Shown: piece by piece, positions 24,094 to 32,649 of the stretch
Layout of the letters: every line of letters starts with the position of its first letter
How positions within the stretch are numbered: position 1 is the first letter of the stretch
Source of the DNA: CAYRGC01 sp964423795
Lineage (GTDB): Bacteria > Patescibacteriota > Gracilibacteria > Peribacterales > Peribacteraceae
Direction: 5' to 3'
Length of the DNA: 64,000 nucleotides
Assembly: GCA_964423795.1 (NCBI GenBank)
Contig: CAYRGC010000002.1
Location: forward strand, 1 to 64,000
The notes under the pieces: generated by a model
Database searches by the model: none
What the model was told of the DNA's origin: nothing
What the model saw: only the letters and a program-made list of their open reading frames with translations
Position numbers and translations under genes: made by a program

Positions 24094-27000
24094 ATGGATC
24101 GAACCGTCGTCAAAGGCGCCACCCCCTCGTCAGGCTCGGGACGAGTGTCCGGATCAAAGCCGGCACTCACCTCGCACGAAGCCATCATCGTTCGCGGGGC
24201 TCGGATGCACAACTTAAAGAACGTGGACGTCACCATTCCCCGGAACAAGCTCACCGTCATCACGGGACTCTCCGGATCGGGCAAGTCGTCCCTCGCGTTC
24301 GACACGATCTTCGCGGAGGGTCAGCGCCGGTACGTGGAAAGCCTCTCGGCCTACGCGCGCCAGTTCATCGCGCAGATGGAAAAACCGGAGGTGGACTCGA
24401 TCGAAGGGCTTTCCCCTGCCATTTCCATTGATCAAAAAACTGCGCCAAGAAACCCCCGATCCACGGTGGGAACCGTCACGGAGATCTACGACTACATGCG
24501 CCTCCTCTGGGCCAAGGTCGGCAAGGTGCACTGCTCGGTGTGCGGCCGGATGCTCAGCAAGCAGAGCCCGAGTCAGATGGTGGAGACGATCGCGAAGATG
24601 CCCGAGGGGCGGAAGATCTTCCTCTTGGCCCCGGTGGTGCAGGGGCGCAAGGGCGAGCACGTGAAGATCCTCGACATGATCAAGCGCGAGGGCTTCGTCC
24701 GCATGCGCATCGACGGGCAGGTGGTGACCACCGACGAGGAGGCGAAGCTCGACCCGAAGAAGCCACACACGATCGACATCGTCGTGGACCGGATGGTCGT
24801 CCGCGACCTCGCCGTGAAGGACAAAGAGGTGAACCCGAACCGCTCACGCCTGGCCGACTCCGTGGAGCTCGCGCTCAAGAAGGGCGAGGGCAGCATGATC
24901 GTGCTCGACGCCGACAGCAACGAGGAGCTGCGCTTCTGCGAGTCCTTCGTCTGTCCCGAGCACCCCGAGGCGTCCGTGCCCGAGGTGGAACCGCGCAGCT
25001 TCTCCTTCAACTCGCCGCACGGCGCGTGCCAGACGTGCCACGGCCTCGGCTCCATCCTGCAAGTGGTGGAAACCTCGGTGATCCCGAACACGCGTCTCTC
25101 CATCGCCGAAGGCGCGATCCATCCGTGGGCCACCTCCGCGAGCCGCACGGGCTTCATGATGCAGGTGCTAGAGTCGCTCGCCGAGGACGTCGGCTTCAGC
25201 CTCACGACGCCGTGGGAAAAGCTCGGAGACGAGGTGCGCAACATCATCCTGCATGGCTACCCCAAGTCGCTCACGGTCGATATCAGCACGATGAAGTTCG
25301 GCGGCACCTACCAGACGACCTACGAGGGCGTGATCCCAAACCTCCAGCGCAGGCACTCGGAGACTGACAGCAGCTACATCCGCCAGCAGATCGAGGACTA
25401 CATGCACGAGCTCCCGTGCGCCGAATGCGGCGGGCGCAGGCTCCGCAAGGAGATCCTCGGCATCACGGTGGGCGGGAAGAACATCGTGGAAGCGACGGAC
25501 CTCGCGATCGACGAGGCATACGGATTCTTCTCGTCGCTCATGCCGGACGCGGCTCACGAGTCACGAGTCGTAAGTGACAAGAAGAAAAAGGACGAATCGG
25601 AAGCGAAAACTCACGACTCACGACTCACCTCGTATGAATACATGATCGTGAAGAAGGTGCTCACGGAGATCGTCTCGCGCTTGAGCTTCCTCGAGAACGT
25701 GGGCCTCAAGTACCTCACGCTCTCCCGCTCCGCGGCGACGCTCTCGGGCGGCGAGGCGCAGCGCATCCGCCTGGCGACGCAGATCGGCTCCGCGCTCCAG
25801 GGCGTGCTCTACGTGCTCGACGAGCCCTCCATCGGCCTCCACCAGCGCGACAACTCCAAGCTGATCTCGACCCTCCTCAAGCTCCGCGACCTCGGCAACA
25901 CCGTGCTCGTGGTGGAGCACGACGAGGAGACGATCGAGGCGGCCGACGAGCTGATCGAGATCGGTCCCGGAGCCGGCAAGCACGGCGGCAAGGTGATGGC
26001 ACAGGGAAGCCCCGCGGAACTCATCAAGAAGGGCGATTCCGTGACGGGCCAGTACCTCAGCGGCAAAAAGTTCATCGCGATCCCCAAGACCCGCCGCGAG
26101 GGCAACGGCAAGAAGATCGTCATCCGCGACGCGCGCTACCACAATCTCCGCAACGTCACGGTGGAACTGCCGCTCGGCACCTTCATCGGCGGCTCCGGAG
26201 TATCGGGTTCGGGCAAATCCAGCCTGATCCACGGCATCCTCGGACCCGAGCTGCAGCGCGCGCTCAACAAGGCCCATTCCAAGGGCCAGATGTTCGGCTC
26301 GATCGAGGGCATCGATCACCTCGACAAGGCGATCGTCATCGACCAGTCCCCCATCGGCCGCACGCCGCGCAGCAACCCCGCCACCTACACGGGCGTCTTC
26401 ACCGACGTTCGCGACATCTTCGCCACGACTCCGGAGGCCAAGCTCCGCGGCTACAAGCCGGGCCGCTTCAGCTTCAACGTGAAAGGCGGACGCTGCGAGG
26501 AGTGCGAGGGTGACGGCCTCAAGCGCATCGAGATGCACTTCCTCCCGGACGTGTTCGTGACCTGCGAGGTGTGCCACGGCCAGCGCTACAACCGCGAGAC
26601 GCTCGAGGTGACCTACAAGGGCAAGAACATCGCCGAGGTCCTCGACATGACGATCGGCGAGGCGCTCGAGTTCTTCGCCGCGATCCCCGCCATCAAGGGA
26701 AAGCTCCAGACGCTCGACGACGTCGGCCTCGGGTACATCCGCCTCGGCCAGAGCGCCACGACCCTCTCCGGCGGAGAGGCGCAGCGCGTGAAACTCGCGA
26801 CCGAACTGACGAAGCGCGCCACCGGCCGCACGTTCTACATCCTGGACGAACCCACGACGGGTCTCCACTTCGACGATATCCAACGCCTGCTCGACGTGCT
26901 CCAGCGCCTCGTGGACAAGGGCAACTCGGTCCTCGTGATCGAGCACAACCTGGACGTGCTCAAGAGCGTCGACCACATCGTCGATCTCGGCCCCGACGGC

Positions 27001-27117
27001 GGATCCGGCGGCGGCCACATCGTCGCGGAGGGAACCCCGGAGGACGTCGCCAAGGCGAAGGGCAGCTACACCGGCGAGTACCTGGTGAAGATGCTGGCGA
27101 AAGGCAAAAAGAAGTAA
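24094..27117 (+). CDS. uvrA: UvrABC excinuclease subunit A
   Basis: The ABC-type ATPase UvrA recognises bulky DNA lesions in nucleotide excision repair. The 1007-residue protein shows Walker A ITGLSGSGKSSLAFDTIFAE, the first zinc finger (CSVCGRML) and the CPEHPEA region, the first signature LSGGEAQRIRLATQIGS, second Walker A VSGSGKSSL, second zinc finger CEECEGDG...CEVCHGQRYN and second signature LSGGEAQRVKLATEL. Start at ATG 24094 after a C/T-rich leader; upstream frame is unconserved. Two oddities: an N-terminal extension that contains a REP-like string (24126-24145), and a 28-residue insertion at 25553-25630 between FFSSLMP and EYMIVKKV. Confidence 0.95.
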   Translation: MDRTVVKGATPSSGSGRVSGSKPALTSHEAIIVRGARMHNLKNVDVTIPRNKLTVITGLSGSGKSSLAFDTIFAEGQRRYVESLSAYARQFIAQMEKPEVDSIEGLSPAISIDQKTAPRNPRSTVGTVTEIYDYMRLLWAKVGKVHCSVCGRMLSKQSPSQMVETIAKMPEGRKIFLLAPVVQGRKGEHVKILDMIKREGFVRMRIDGQVVTTDEEAKLDPKKPHTIDIVVDRMVVRDLAVKDKEVNPNRSRLADSVELALKKGEGSMIVLDADSNEELRFCESFVCPEHPEASVPEVEPRSFSFNSPHGACQTCHGLGSILQVVETSVIPNTRLSIAEGAIHPWATSASRTGFMMQVLESLAEDVGFSLTTPWEKLGDEVRNIILHGYPKSLTVDISTMKFGGTYQTTYEGVIPNLQRRHSETDSSYIRQQIEDYMHELPCAECGGRRLRKEILGITVGGKNIVEATDLAIDEAYGFFSSLMPDAAHESRVVSDKKKKDESEAKTHDSRLTSYEYMIVKKVLTEIVSRLSFLENVGLKYLTLSRSAATLSGGEAQRIRLATQIGSALQGVLYVLDEPSIGLHQRDNSKLISTLLKLRDLGNTVLVVEHDEETIEAADELIEIGPGAGKHGGKVMAQGSPAELIKKGDSVTGQYLSGKKFIAIPKTRREGNGKKIVIRDARYHNLRNVTVELPLGTFIGGSGVSGSGKSSLIHGILGPELQRALNKAHSKGQMFGSIEGIDHLDKAIVIDQSPIGRTPRSNPATYTGVFTDVRDIFATTPEAKLRGYKPGRFSFNVKGGRCEECEGDGLKRIEMHFLPDVFVTCEVCHGQRYNRETLEVTYKGKNIAEVLDMTIGEALEFFAAIPAIKGKLQTLDDVGLGYIRLGQSATTLSGGEAQRVKLATELTKRATGRTFYILDEPTTGLHFDDIQRLLDVLQRLVDKGNSVLVIEHNLDVLKSVDHIVDLGPDGGSGGGHIVAEGTPEDVAKAKGSYTGEYLVKMLAKGKKK
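25553..25630. repeat. In-frame reduplicated repeat inside uvrA
   Basis: TCACGAGTCACGAGTCGTAA on the left and ACTCACGACTCACGACTCAC on the right bracket about 40 purine-rich bases. The motif ACGAGTC/GACTCGT is repeated head-to-tail within each arm, and the arms are imperfect inverted copies. It encodes a charged insertion absent from typical UvrA. Confidence 0.65.
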
Positions 27118-27187
27118 CCAGGATTCCAGGCAACCAGGTAACCAGGATGCTCTCCTGGTTGCCTGGTTTCTTGGTTACCTGGTTCCC
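27118..27187. repeat. Reduplicated inverted repeat between uvrA and redoxin gene
   Basis: The left arm repeats CCAGG units (CCAGGCAACCAGGTAACCAGG) and the right arm repeats CCTGG units (CCTGGTTGCCTGG, GGTTACCTGG), so many alternative hairpins can form. It fills the whole gap between two convergent genes and may act as a terminator, but has no clean T-run. Confidence 0.65.
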
Positions 27188-27745
27188 TCACGCTGTCTTC
27201 CACTTGATGCTGCACCCCATCGCGTTCGCCTCGGCGACCGGGGGCTCCCGGCCGTTCACGAGCGCGGCGACCGCGTCCTCGAGCTCGTGCTTCGCGACAG
27301 AGGCGGGATCCTTCCAGTTGTCGTCCACGCGCCCCTTGTAGCGGAGCACGCGCTTGCCATCGAAGACGAAGCAGTGCGGCGTGCAGAGGGCGCCGAAGGA
27401 CTTCGCGACCTCCTGCGTCGCGTCCTGGCAGTACGGGAACGGGAAGGCTTTCTCCTTGTAGCGGAGGACCATGTTTTCGAAGGAATCCTCGGGATACTCC
27501 GCGGCGTCGTTGCTGGAAATCAGCACGAACTGCGCGCCTTCCTCGTCGAACCGTTCGCCGAGTTCGATGAGGCGGTCCTCATAGGCCTGGGCGTAGGGGC
27601 AGTGGTTGCACGTGAAGACGACGACGAGGACGGGATCCTTGATCTGCCGCGAGTCGATCGTGAGGCCGTCGACGGACGGGAGTGAGAAGTGCGGGATCGG
27701 ATCGCCGATCTTCAGGGCCGCGGAGTTATCGTTGATGAGGACCAT
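27188..27745 (-). CDS. Thioredoxin-fold redoxin (AhpC/TSA-like)
   Basis: The 185-residue protein has the redoxin layout: GDPIPHFSLPSVDGLTID near the N-terminus, PVLVVVFTCNHCPYAQAYED with a CNHC active site, VLISSNDAAEYPEDSFENM, and FGALCTPHCFVFDG with the cis-Pro region. The C-N-H-C-P-Y motif characterises a family of probable thiol-disulfide or peroxide-handling proteins. No signal peptide is present, so it is cytosolic. It stands alone between two reduplicated intergenic repeats. Confidence 0.82.
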   Translation of the reverse strand: MVLINDNSAALKIGDPIPHFSLPSVDGLTIDSRQIKDPVLVVVFTCNHCPYAQAYEDRLIELGERFDEEGAQFVLISSNDAAEYPEDSFENMVLRYKEKAFPFPYCQDATQEVAKSFGALCTPHCFVFDGKRVLRYKGRVDDNWKDPASVAKHELEDAVAALVNGREPPVAEANAMGCSIKWKTA

Positions 27746-27892
27746 GGGGAGGTTACAAAAGGTACAAAGGTTATAAGGGCTTCAAAAGGACAGGACTCTT
27801 CGTACTATACACTGACGACATCTTTTTGGATTCCTTTACGATCACCTCTGGCACCTTTGTCACCTTTATAACCTTTGTTACCTTTCGTCCCC
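27746..27892. repeat. Reduplicated inverted repeat between redoxin and Nudix genes
   Basis: The left end carries AGG-TTACAAA-type units (GGTTACAAAAGGTACAAAGG) and the right end inverted CCTTTGT/AACC units (CACCTTTGTCACCTTTATAA). A -10-like TACTATAC lies between them near 27804. The repeat abuts the redoxin start on one side and the Nudix TTG start on the other. Confidence 0.6.
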
Positions 27893-28375
27893 TTGGATCG
27901 ACACTTCACCGCCACCGCCTTCGTCATCGATTCGCGCAAGCGCGTGCTGCTCCTCCGCCACACGCGCCTCGGACGATGGATGCCGCCGGGCGGACACGTC
28001 GAACCGAACGAATTGCCCGAGGAGACGGCGCGCCGCGAGTGCAAGGAGGAGACGAACCTGGACGTGGAGATCATCGGACTCGCGGGCGACGACCTCTTCG
28101 CCGGGAACCCGCACGAGGGCCGGATGCTCAAGGCGCCGCTCGCAATGCTGCTTGAGGAGATCCCCGCCTATCCCCCGCGGGGCGAACCCGCCCACGAGCA
28201 CATGGACTTCCTCTACCTCGCGCGCCCGATCGACGAGTCGCAGGCCCTGAAGCTCGCCGAGGAAGAGGCGTCCCGCATGCAGTGGTTCACCCGGGAGGAA
28301 ATCGAAACGCTCGACGAACGGACCGAGATTTTCAGCAACGTGAAGGCCTACATCCTCAAGGTGATCGAGGCGTAA
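27893..28375 (+). CDS. Nudix hydrolase
   Basis: Nudix enzymes hydrolyse nucleoside diphosphates linked to other moieties. The motif GX5EX7REUXEEXGU appears as GHVEPNELPEETARRECKEE followed by TN, with the catalytic REC-KEE acidic cluster intact. The fold-typical opening TATAFVIDSRKRVLLLRHTR and a C-terminal WFTREEIETL are also present. I choose TTG 27893 (LDRHFTATAF) because the fold begins there and the preceding bases are repeat; an upstream TTG at 27875 is possible. Start choice is therefore moderate; family is firm. Confidence 0.85.
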   Translation: MDRHFTATAFVIDSRKRVLLLRHTRLGRWMPPGGHVEPNELPEETARRECKEETNLDVEIIGLAGDDLFAGNPHEGRMLKAPLAMLLEEIPAYPPRGEPAHEHMDFLYLARPIDESQALKLAEEEASRMQWFTREEIETLDERTEIFSNVKAYILKVIEA

Positions 28376-28417
28376 AGAAGCCAAAAAGCCTGTTCAGAAC
28401 CGCGAAAAGGAGGTAGA

Positions 28418-31210
28418 ATGAGCCATCCCATGCAGTGGAATGAGTTCCGCGTCCACGTACGGCACCTCTCGTTACGCGATCTTCCGCGCGTGATGGAGGC
28501 CTTCCGGCTGGGCGAAAGGGCGCATGCGGGGCAGAAGCGCAAGTCCGGCGAGCCGTATTTCACGCATCCCGTGGCCGTTGCCCACATGCTCGCGGACATG
28601 GGCGCCGACGCGGAGACGATCATCGCGGCCCTGCTCCACGACACCGTGGAGGATACCGACCTCACGCTGGAAGACATCGACCGGCAGTTCGACGGCAACG
28701 TGAAAACGCTCATCGAGGGCGTGACGAAGCTGAGCCAGGAGGACATCAAGGGCCGCCCGAGCTTGAACGAGCAGATCGAGACGCTGCGCAAGATGTTCAC
28801 GCTCATGGAGCGCGACATCCGCATCATGGTGATCAAGCTCGTCGACCGCCTGCACAACATGCAGACCGTGCAGTTCCTCCCCGAACATAAGCAGGCGGCG
28901 CTCGCGAAGGAGACGCAGGACGTCTACGTGCGCATCGCCGACCGCCTCTGCATGCAGGATCTCCGCGACGAGCTGGAGAACCTGACGCTCCCGATCCTCG
29001 GCCGGGCCGAGTTCCCGGCGCTGGCGGATCTCCGTACGCAGGCGGAATCCCTCGCGGACGAGAAGATCGGCGCTATGCGGAAGCGCCTGCGCGATCGCGA
29101 CGACACGCGCGGCGTGCGGATCGTCCACGAACCCAAATCCTGGGAGAACCTCCAACGCCAGCTCGAAAGCCAGAGCGCGGCGGTGACGGGCCTCGCCAAC
29201 TTCACCACGGTCTTCGTCTGCCAGACGGTCACCGATTGCTATCACGTGATGGGCGTGCTCCACCAGCTGTGGAAGCGCGAGCTGCTCTCCTTCCAGGACT
29301 TCATCAACTCCCCCGCGATCAACGGCTACCGCGGCCTCCACACGACCGTGATCCTCGAGGACGGGACGCGCGTCCGCTGCAAGATCCGCACGCAGGAGAT
29401 GCACGAATACGCGCGCAAGGGCGTGGCGTCCGTGTGTTTCCGGATCGAGCCCGGAGCGCTCTCGGAGTACCTGCCATGGACGGCGCGCATCTCCCCGCTC
29501 GCCCACGATTCGCAGGAACGAAGCCGCGATTTCTGGCTGAGCCTGCAGAGCGACATCCTCGGCAAGTCCTTCGTCATCCACGGACCGGGCGACGAGGCGG
29601 TCTCGGTCCCCCAGGATTCCACAGCGCTCGACGGCGCGTTTTATCTCTTCCGCGAGAACGCGCTCAGGCTGACGGCCGTCCGGGTGAACGGGGCCGACGT
29701 GACGTTCTCCTCGCCGCTCAAGCACGGCGACACGCTGGATGTCCTCCTTGGCGACGAGCAGACCGTGGCCCTCCCGTGGCTCACGCACGTGCACAGCGGC
29801 CTCGCGACCGCCGCCATCCGATCGGCGCTGGCGCAAAGCCTGTCGCCGGACGAGAAGGAGAAGCTGGGCAAAACGATGCTGCAGGAAGCGCTGCGCCAGG
29901 GGCGGAAAGGATTCATCGAGGAATTCAACGAGGACGCGCTCAACGCGTCGATCCACGAACTCGGTTACAGAAACCTGTCGGAGCTCTATCTGGCCATCGG
30001 CGAAGGACGCGCAGATCCGCATGACGCGTACCGCACGCTCTTCGCGGCCACGACCGAAAAGACAAGGAATGACGGCGGCGCCTCCGCGACCGACGCGCAG
30101 ACCGTGAGCTTCCGCGCGGCGCTCACGAATCCCGCGACCCTCCTGAAACTCTTCGATATCTACCGCCGCTATCAGCGCGACATTCTCGACATGCACGTCG
30201 GCGCGGCGAACGACGAGGGGAACGACATCCGCCTGAGCATGAGCCTTTCCCCCGAGGCGCTGCGCGGCTTCGAGGAGGAAATCCAGAGCGTCGGGGCGCA
30301 GGGAGTCCGCCGCAAGAAGTCCGGATGGAACCTCACCTATATCCTCTCCATCGTACTGCTGGTCACGCTCTGGGGACTGGATCCGGTGCTCGCACGCCTG
30401 CTCGTGCGCGGCACCGTCACGCCGATCGGCCTGACCGTCATCCGTTTCCTCACGTTCTTCGCGTTCTCGTCCCTCTATTTCCTGCGCCAGAAGATCTCGC
30501 AGAGGCAGCGACTCAAGCCGCTGTCGCCGCTCGAGCCGACGCTGCTTTTGAGCGCGCTGTCCCTGTTCTTCACCGCAGTCTTCACGTACGTCACCCTGCG
30601 CGGCCTCGAGGCTTCCCAATACATCCTACTCGTCGTCTCGGGACTCAGCTTCGTCTCCGTGCTCAGGGAATGGTGGAATCGCGAGTGGAAACCGCAGTCG
30701 GTCGCGGGGCTGGGAATCCTGCTCGCTACCACCGCCGTCTCCCTCTCCCTGCGACAGGCGGAGGCGCTCTACGTCTTCGCGGGCGTCGGCAGCGCGCTCT
30801 CGTTCGGCCTCTATTCGCTCCTCAGCAAACGGTTCCAGGACGAGGTCGGCTTCGTCCGCGAGCGCTACCCGGCCTTCCTCTTCTGGATCTCGGCCGGATG
30901 CCTCGTGCTGTCGCTTCCGCTGCTGCCGTTCGTGCAGCTGCACGACGTGACCCTGAACACGGGACTGCTGGGCATGCTCTTCGCGTTGATTTTCGCCGTC
31001 TTTCCGTACGCCATCTACTTCGAGTGCATGCGCCGCTTCCCGAACGCCACGCTCAACGCGACGCTGCCGCTCGTCGTCTTATCGACCGTCATCGGCGAAT
31101 TCACGATCACGCACGCCTGGTCGTGGATCACGTTGCTTCCGCTTATCGCACTCATCCCCTCGCAAATCGCCTCGCGCATCAGGACGTCGGCTGATCGGGC
31201 GAATTCGTAG
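28418..31210 (+). CDS. RelA/SpoT homologue fused to a DMT/EamA-like membrane domain
   Basis: A strong Shine-Dalgarno (AAGGAGG) precedes ATG 28418. Residues 1-170 form an HD (p)ppGpp hydrolase with THPVAVA (H50), LLHDTVEDTD (H74, D75, E78, D79) and KLVDRLHN (D142). Residues about 210-350 match the synthetase domain (INSPAINGYRGLHTTV) but the catalytic Glu of E-x-Q-I-R-T is replaced (RVRCKIRT) and the acidic residue expected near LANFTTVFVCQ is missing. A TGS-like segment follows (about 395-465). From about 638 to 925 there are ten hydrophobic helices of EamA type (TLWGLDPVLARLLV ... PYAIYFECMRRFPN). I infer a hydrolase-only regulator physically tied to a transporter-like domain. Confidence 0.85.
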   Translation: MSHPMQWNEFRVHVRHLSLRDLPRVMEAFRLGERAHAGQKRKSGEPYFTHPVAVAHMLADMGADAETIIAALLHDTVEDTDLTLEDIDRQFDGNVKTLIEGVTKLSQEDIKGRPSLNEQIETLRKMFTLMERDIRIMVIKLVDRLHNMQTVQFLPEHKQAALAKETQDVYVRIADRLCMQDLRDELENLTLPILGRAEFPALADLRTQAESLADEKIGAMRKRLRDRDDTRGVRIVHEPKSWENLQRQLESQSAAVTGLANFTTVFVCQTVTDCYHVMGVLHQLWKRELLSFQDFINSPAINGYRGLHTTVILEDGTRVRCKIRTQEMHEYARKGVASVCFRIEPGALSEYLPWTARISPLAHDSQERSRDFWLSLQSDILGKSFVIHGPGDEAVSVPQDSTALDGAFYLFRENALRLTAVRVNGADVTFSSPLKHGDTLDVLLGDEQTVALPWLTHVHSGLATAAIRSALAQSLSPDEKEKLGKTMLQEALRQGRKGFIEEFNEDALNASIHELGYRNLSELYLAIGEGRADPHDAYRTLFAATTEKTRNDGGASATDAQTVSFRAALTNPATLLKLFDIYRRYQRDILDMHVGAANDEGNDIRLSMSLSPEALRGFEEEIQSVGAQGVRRKKSGWNLTYILSIVLLVTLWGLDPVLARLLVRGTVTPIGLTVIRFLTFFAFSSLYFLRQKISQRQRLKPLSPLEPTLLLSALSLFFTAVFTYVTLRGLEASQYILLVVSGLSFVSVLREWWNREWKPQSVAGLGILLATTAVSLSLRQAEALYVFAGVGSALSFGLYSLLSKRFQDEVGFVRERYPAFLFWISAGCLVLSLPLLPFVQLHDVTLNTGLLGMLFALIFAVFPYAIYFECMRRFPNATLNATLPLVVLSTVIGEFTITHAWSWITLLPLIALIPSQIASRIRTSADRANS

Positions 31211-32279
31211 GAACCGATGACATCCTGCTTTGCACGGGAACGGAGGTGACGCTCACGCCCTGGGCGGTGGGTGACAATTCTTGGCACACGATCGACCAGT
31301 TCATGCGAATGAAGAACGATCGGCCGTCCGGCAACGTGACGGGCACCCGCCGATCAAGCTGCTTTCCAAGCTCCCACGACGCGAGATTCACTCCCACGGC
31401 CGTTTTGCGGACGCGTCGATGAAGAATCAGGCTCTGCGTGTTCGGCCACGGCGGATCGATGGAGCGCAATTCTTCGCCGTTCTCCCCCAGTACGCCCGTC
31501 ACTTCCGCGATGGCGGCCAGCGTGAAATCCACAGGATGCTCGCGGCCGCGGTTCAAGTCCGCGATGCGTGAAAACGCGGTGCTTGTCGCCGTGGAAGCAA
31601 AACCGTGCGTCTCGAAGCCTTGTCCTCGTTCGGAACAGACATCCGACGTCCAAGCCGTGCGCATGGGATACTGGCGAAGGAAATCCAGGATGCGCTGCGT
31701 ATCCTTGTTCACAAAGTCTTTTTCCGTCAGCGCGATGGATTCCGGAAGGCTCTTCGCATCATCCGGGGGAACCCACAGCTGAATGTCTCCTCCTTCTATC
31801 TCCGCGTCTTGAGGCCGGGGCTTCCCGTATGAAGCGGCGACGATCCATCCCCCCTTCTCGGGACCCGCAGGATCCTCGATGCGGTCGCGCACGAAATCCT
31901 CATCATAGTGCTCGAAGAACCCCCCGTAGCGGTCGATCTTCGCATACATGCTTCTCCACGCTTCGCGATCCTCTGCGAGGGCGGTCATCACGACATCGCT
32001 CGCGATGTTCAGGCGTTCATGCCTCTGCGCGAGCGCCGCCGCGCGCGACGGATCCCGAACCAATTCGCCGCGAAGATCATGGGACTTTCGCACCGGATGA
32101 AGAAGACCAGCGATCTTCCTCTGTTGTTCCTCGAATGCTCTTTCCAGGAGCTGCAATCGTTCATCTCTTTGCGCGGCCAAATCAGCATGTTTCTTCACTC
32201 CTTCCATGAATTCGGGATCCGCGAGCAGTTGGTCCCAGAAATCATTCTTCCTGCCGGTGTTCTGCGGCTTTTCACTCAT
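31179..32279 (-). CDS. Hypothetical soluble protein
   Basis: The 366-residue protein starts MSEKPQNTGRKNDFWDQLLA and has a helical, charged first third (RDERLQLLERAFEEQQRKI) followed by a mixed region with EKGGWIVAASYGKP, GGDIQLWVPPDDAKSLPES and a C-terminal beta-rich part (RRVPVTLPDGRSFFIRMNWS). No signal peptide, membrane helix or recognised family. Its last 32 bases overlap the end of the RSH gene on the other strand. A minus-strand TATACT lies about 20 bases upstream of the ATG. The next gene upstream in the same direction (32563) may be co-transcribed. Confidence 0.75.
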   Translation of the reverse strand: MSEKPQNTGRKNDFWDQLLADPEFMEGVKKHADLAAQRDERLQLLERAFEEQQRKIAGLLHPVRKSHDLRGELVRDPSRAAALAQRHERLNIASDVVMTALAEDREAWRSMYAKIDRYGGFFEHYDEDFVRDRIEDPAGPEKGGWIVAASYGKPRPQDAEIEGGDIQLWVPPDDAKSLPESIALTEKDFVNKDTQRILDFLRQYPMRTAWTSDVCSERGQGFETHGFASTATSTAFSRIADLNRGREHPVDFTLAAIAEVTGVLGENGEELRSIDPPWPNTQSLILHRRVRKTAVGVNLASWELGKQLDRRVPVTLPDGRSFFIRMNWSIVCQELSPTAQGVSVTSVPVQSRMSSVPTNSPDQPTS

Positions 32280-32329
32280 GAGTAAAAGGCTGCGGAATAT
32301 AGAGTATACACTCTTTCACTACAAGATAT

Positions 32330-32563
32330 TCACAGGCTCGTGACCGATTTGGCGATTTTGTTGAACGTCTCTCGGTCGCCGCCGATGAACTGCATCAGCT
32401 TCAATGCCGCATGACGGAACGTGCCCATGACCTCCTTGGCCTGCTCCTTATCGAAATTCGCAGGCGTGGCGCCAGTTTCCGAAGCGCTGTCCTTCGACAC
32501 GGCGCTGGGATCCTCCTCCTGCAGAGGGTCGATCTGCCCCGGCAATAACTCTTCGAGACTCAT
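32330..32563 (-). CDS. Small acidic hypothetical protein
   Basis: A 77-residue protein with an acidic low-complexity N-terminal half (MSLEELLPGQIDPLQEEDPS) and a helical C-terminal half (QAKEVMGTFRHAALKLMQFI). No known family. It is preceded on the minus strand by a plausible promoter (TTTACT, 16 bases, TATAAA around 32605-32632), and it runs in the same direction as the hypothetical gene at 31179, 51 bases away, so they may form a unit. Confidence 0.6.
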   Translation of the reverse strand: MSLEELLPGQIDPLQEEDPSAVSKDSASETGATPANFDKEQAKEVMGTFRHAALKLMQFIGGDRETFNKIAKSVTSL

Positions 32564-32649
32564 CGTGCGCGTAGGATAAGGATGTACAAAATCCTGGAAA
32601 GATTTTATACTAACTTATTGTAAAAAGTAAAGGGAAAACAACGAGAAAT

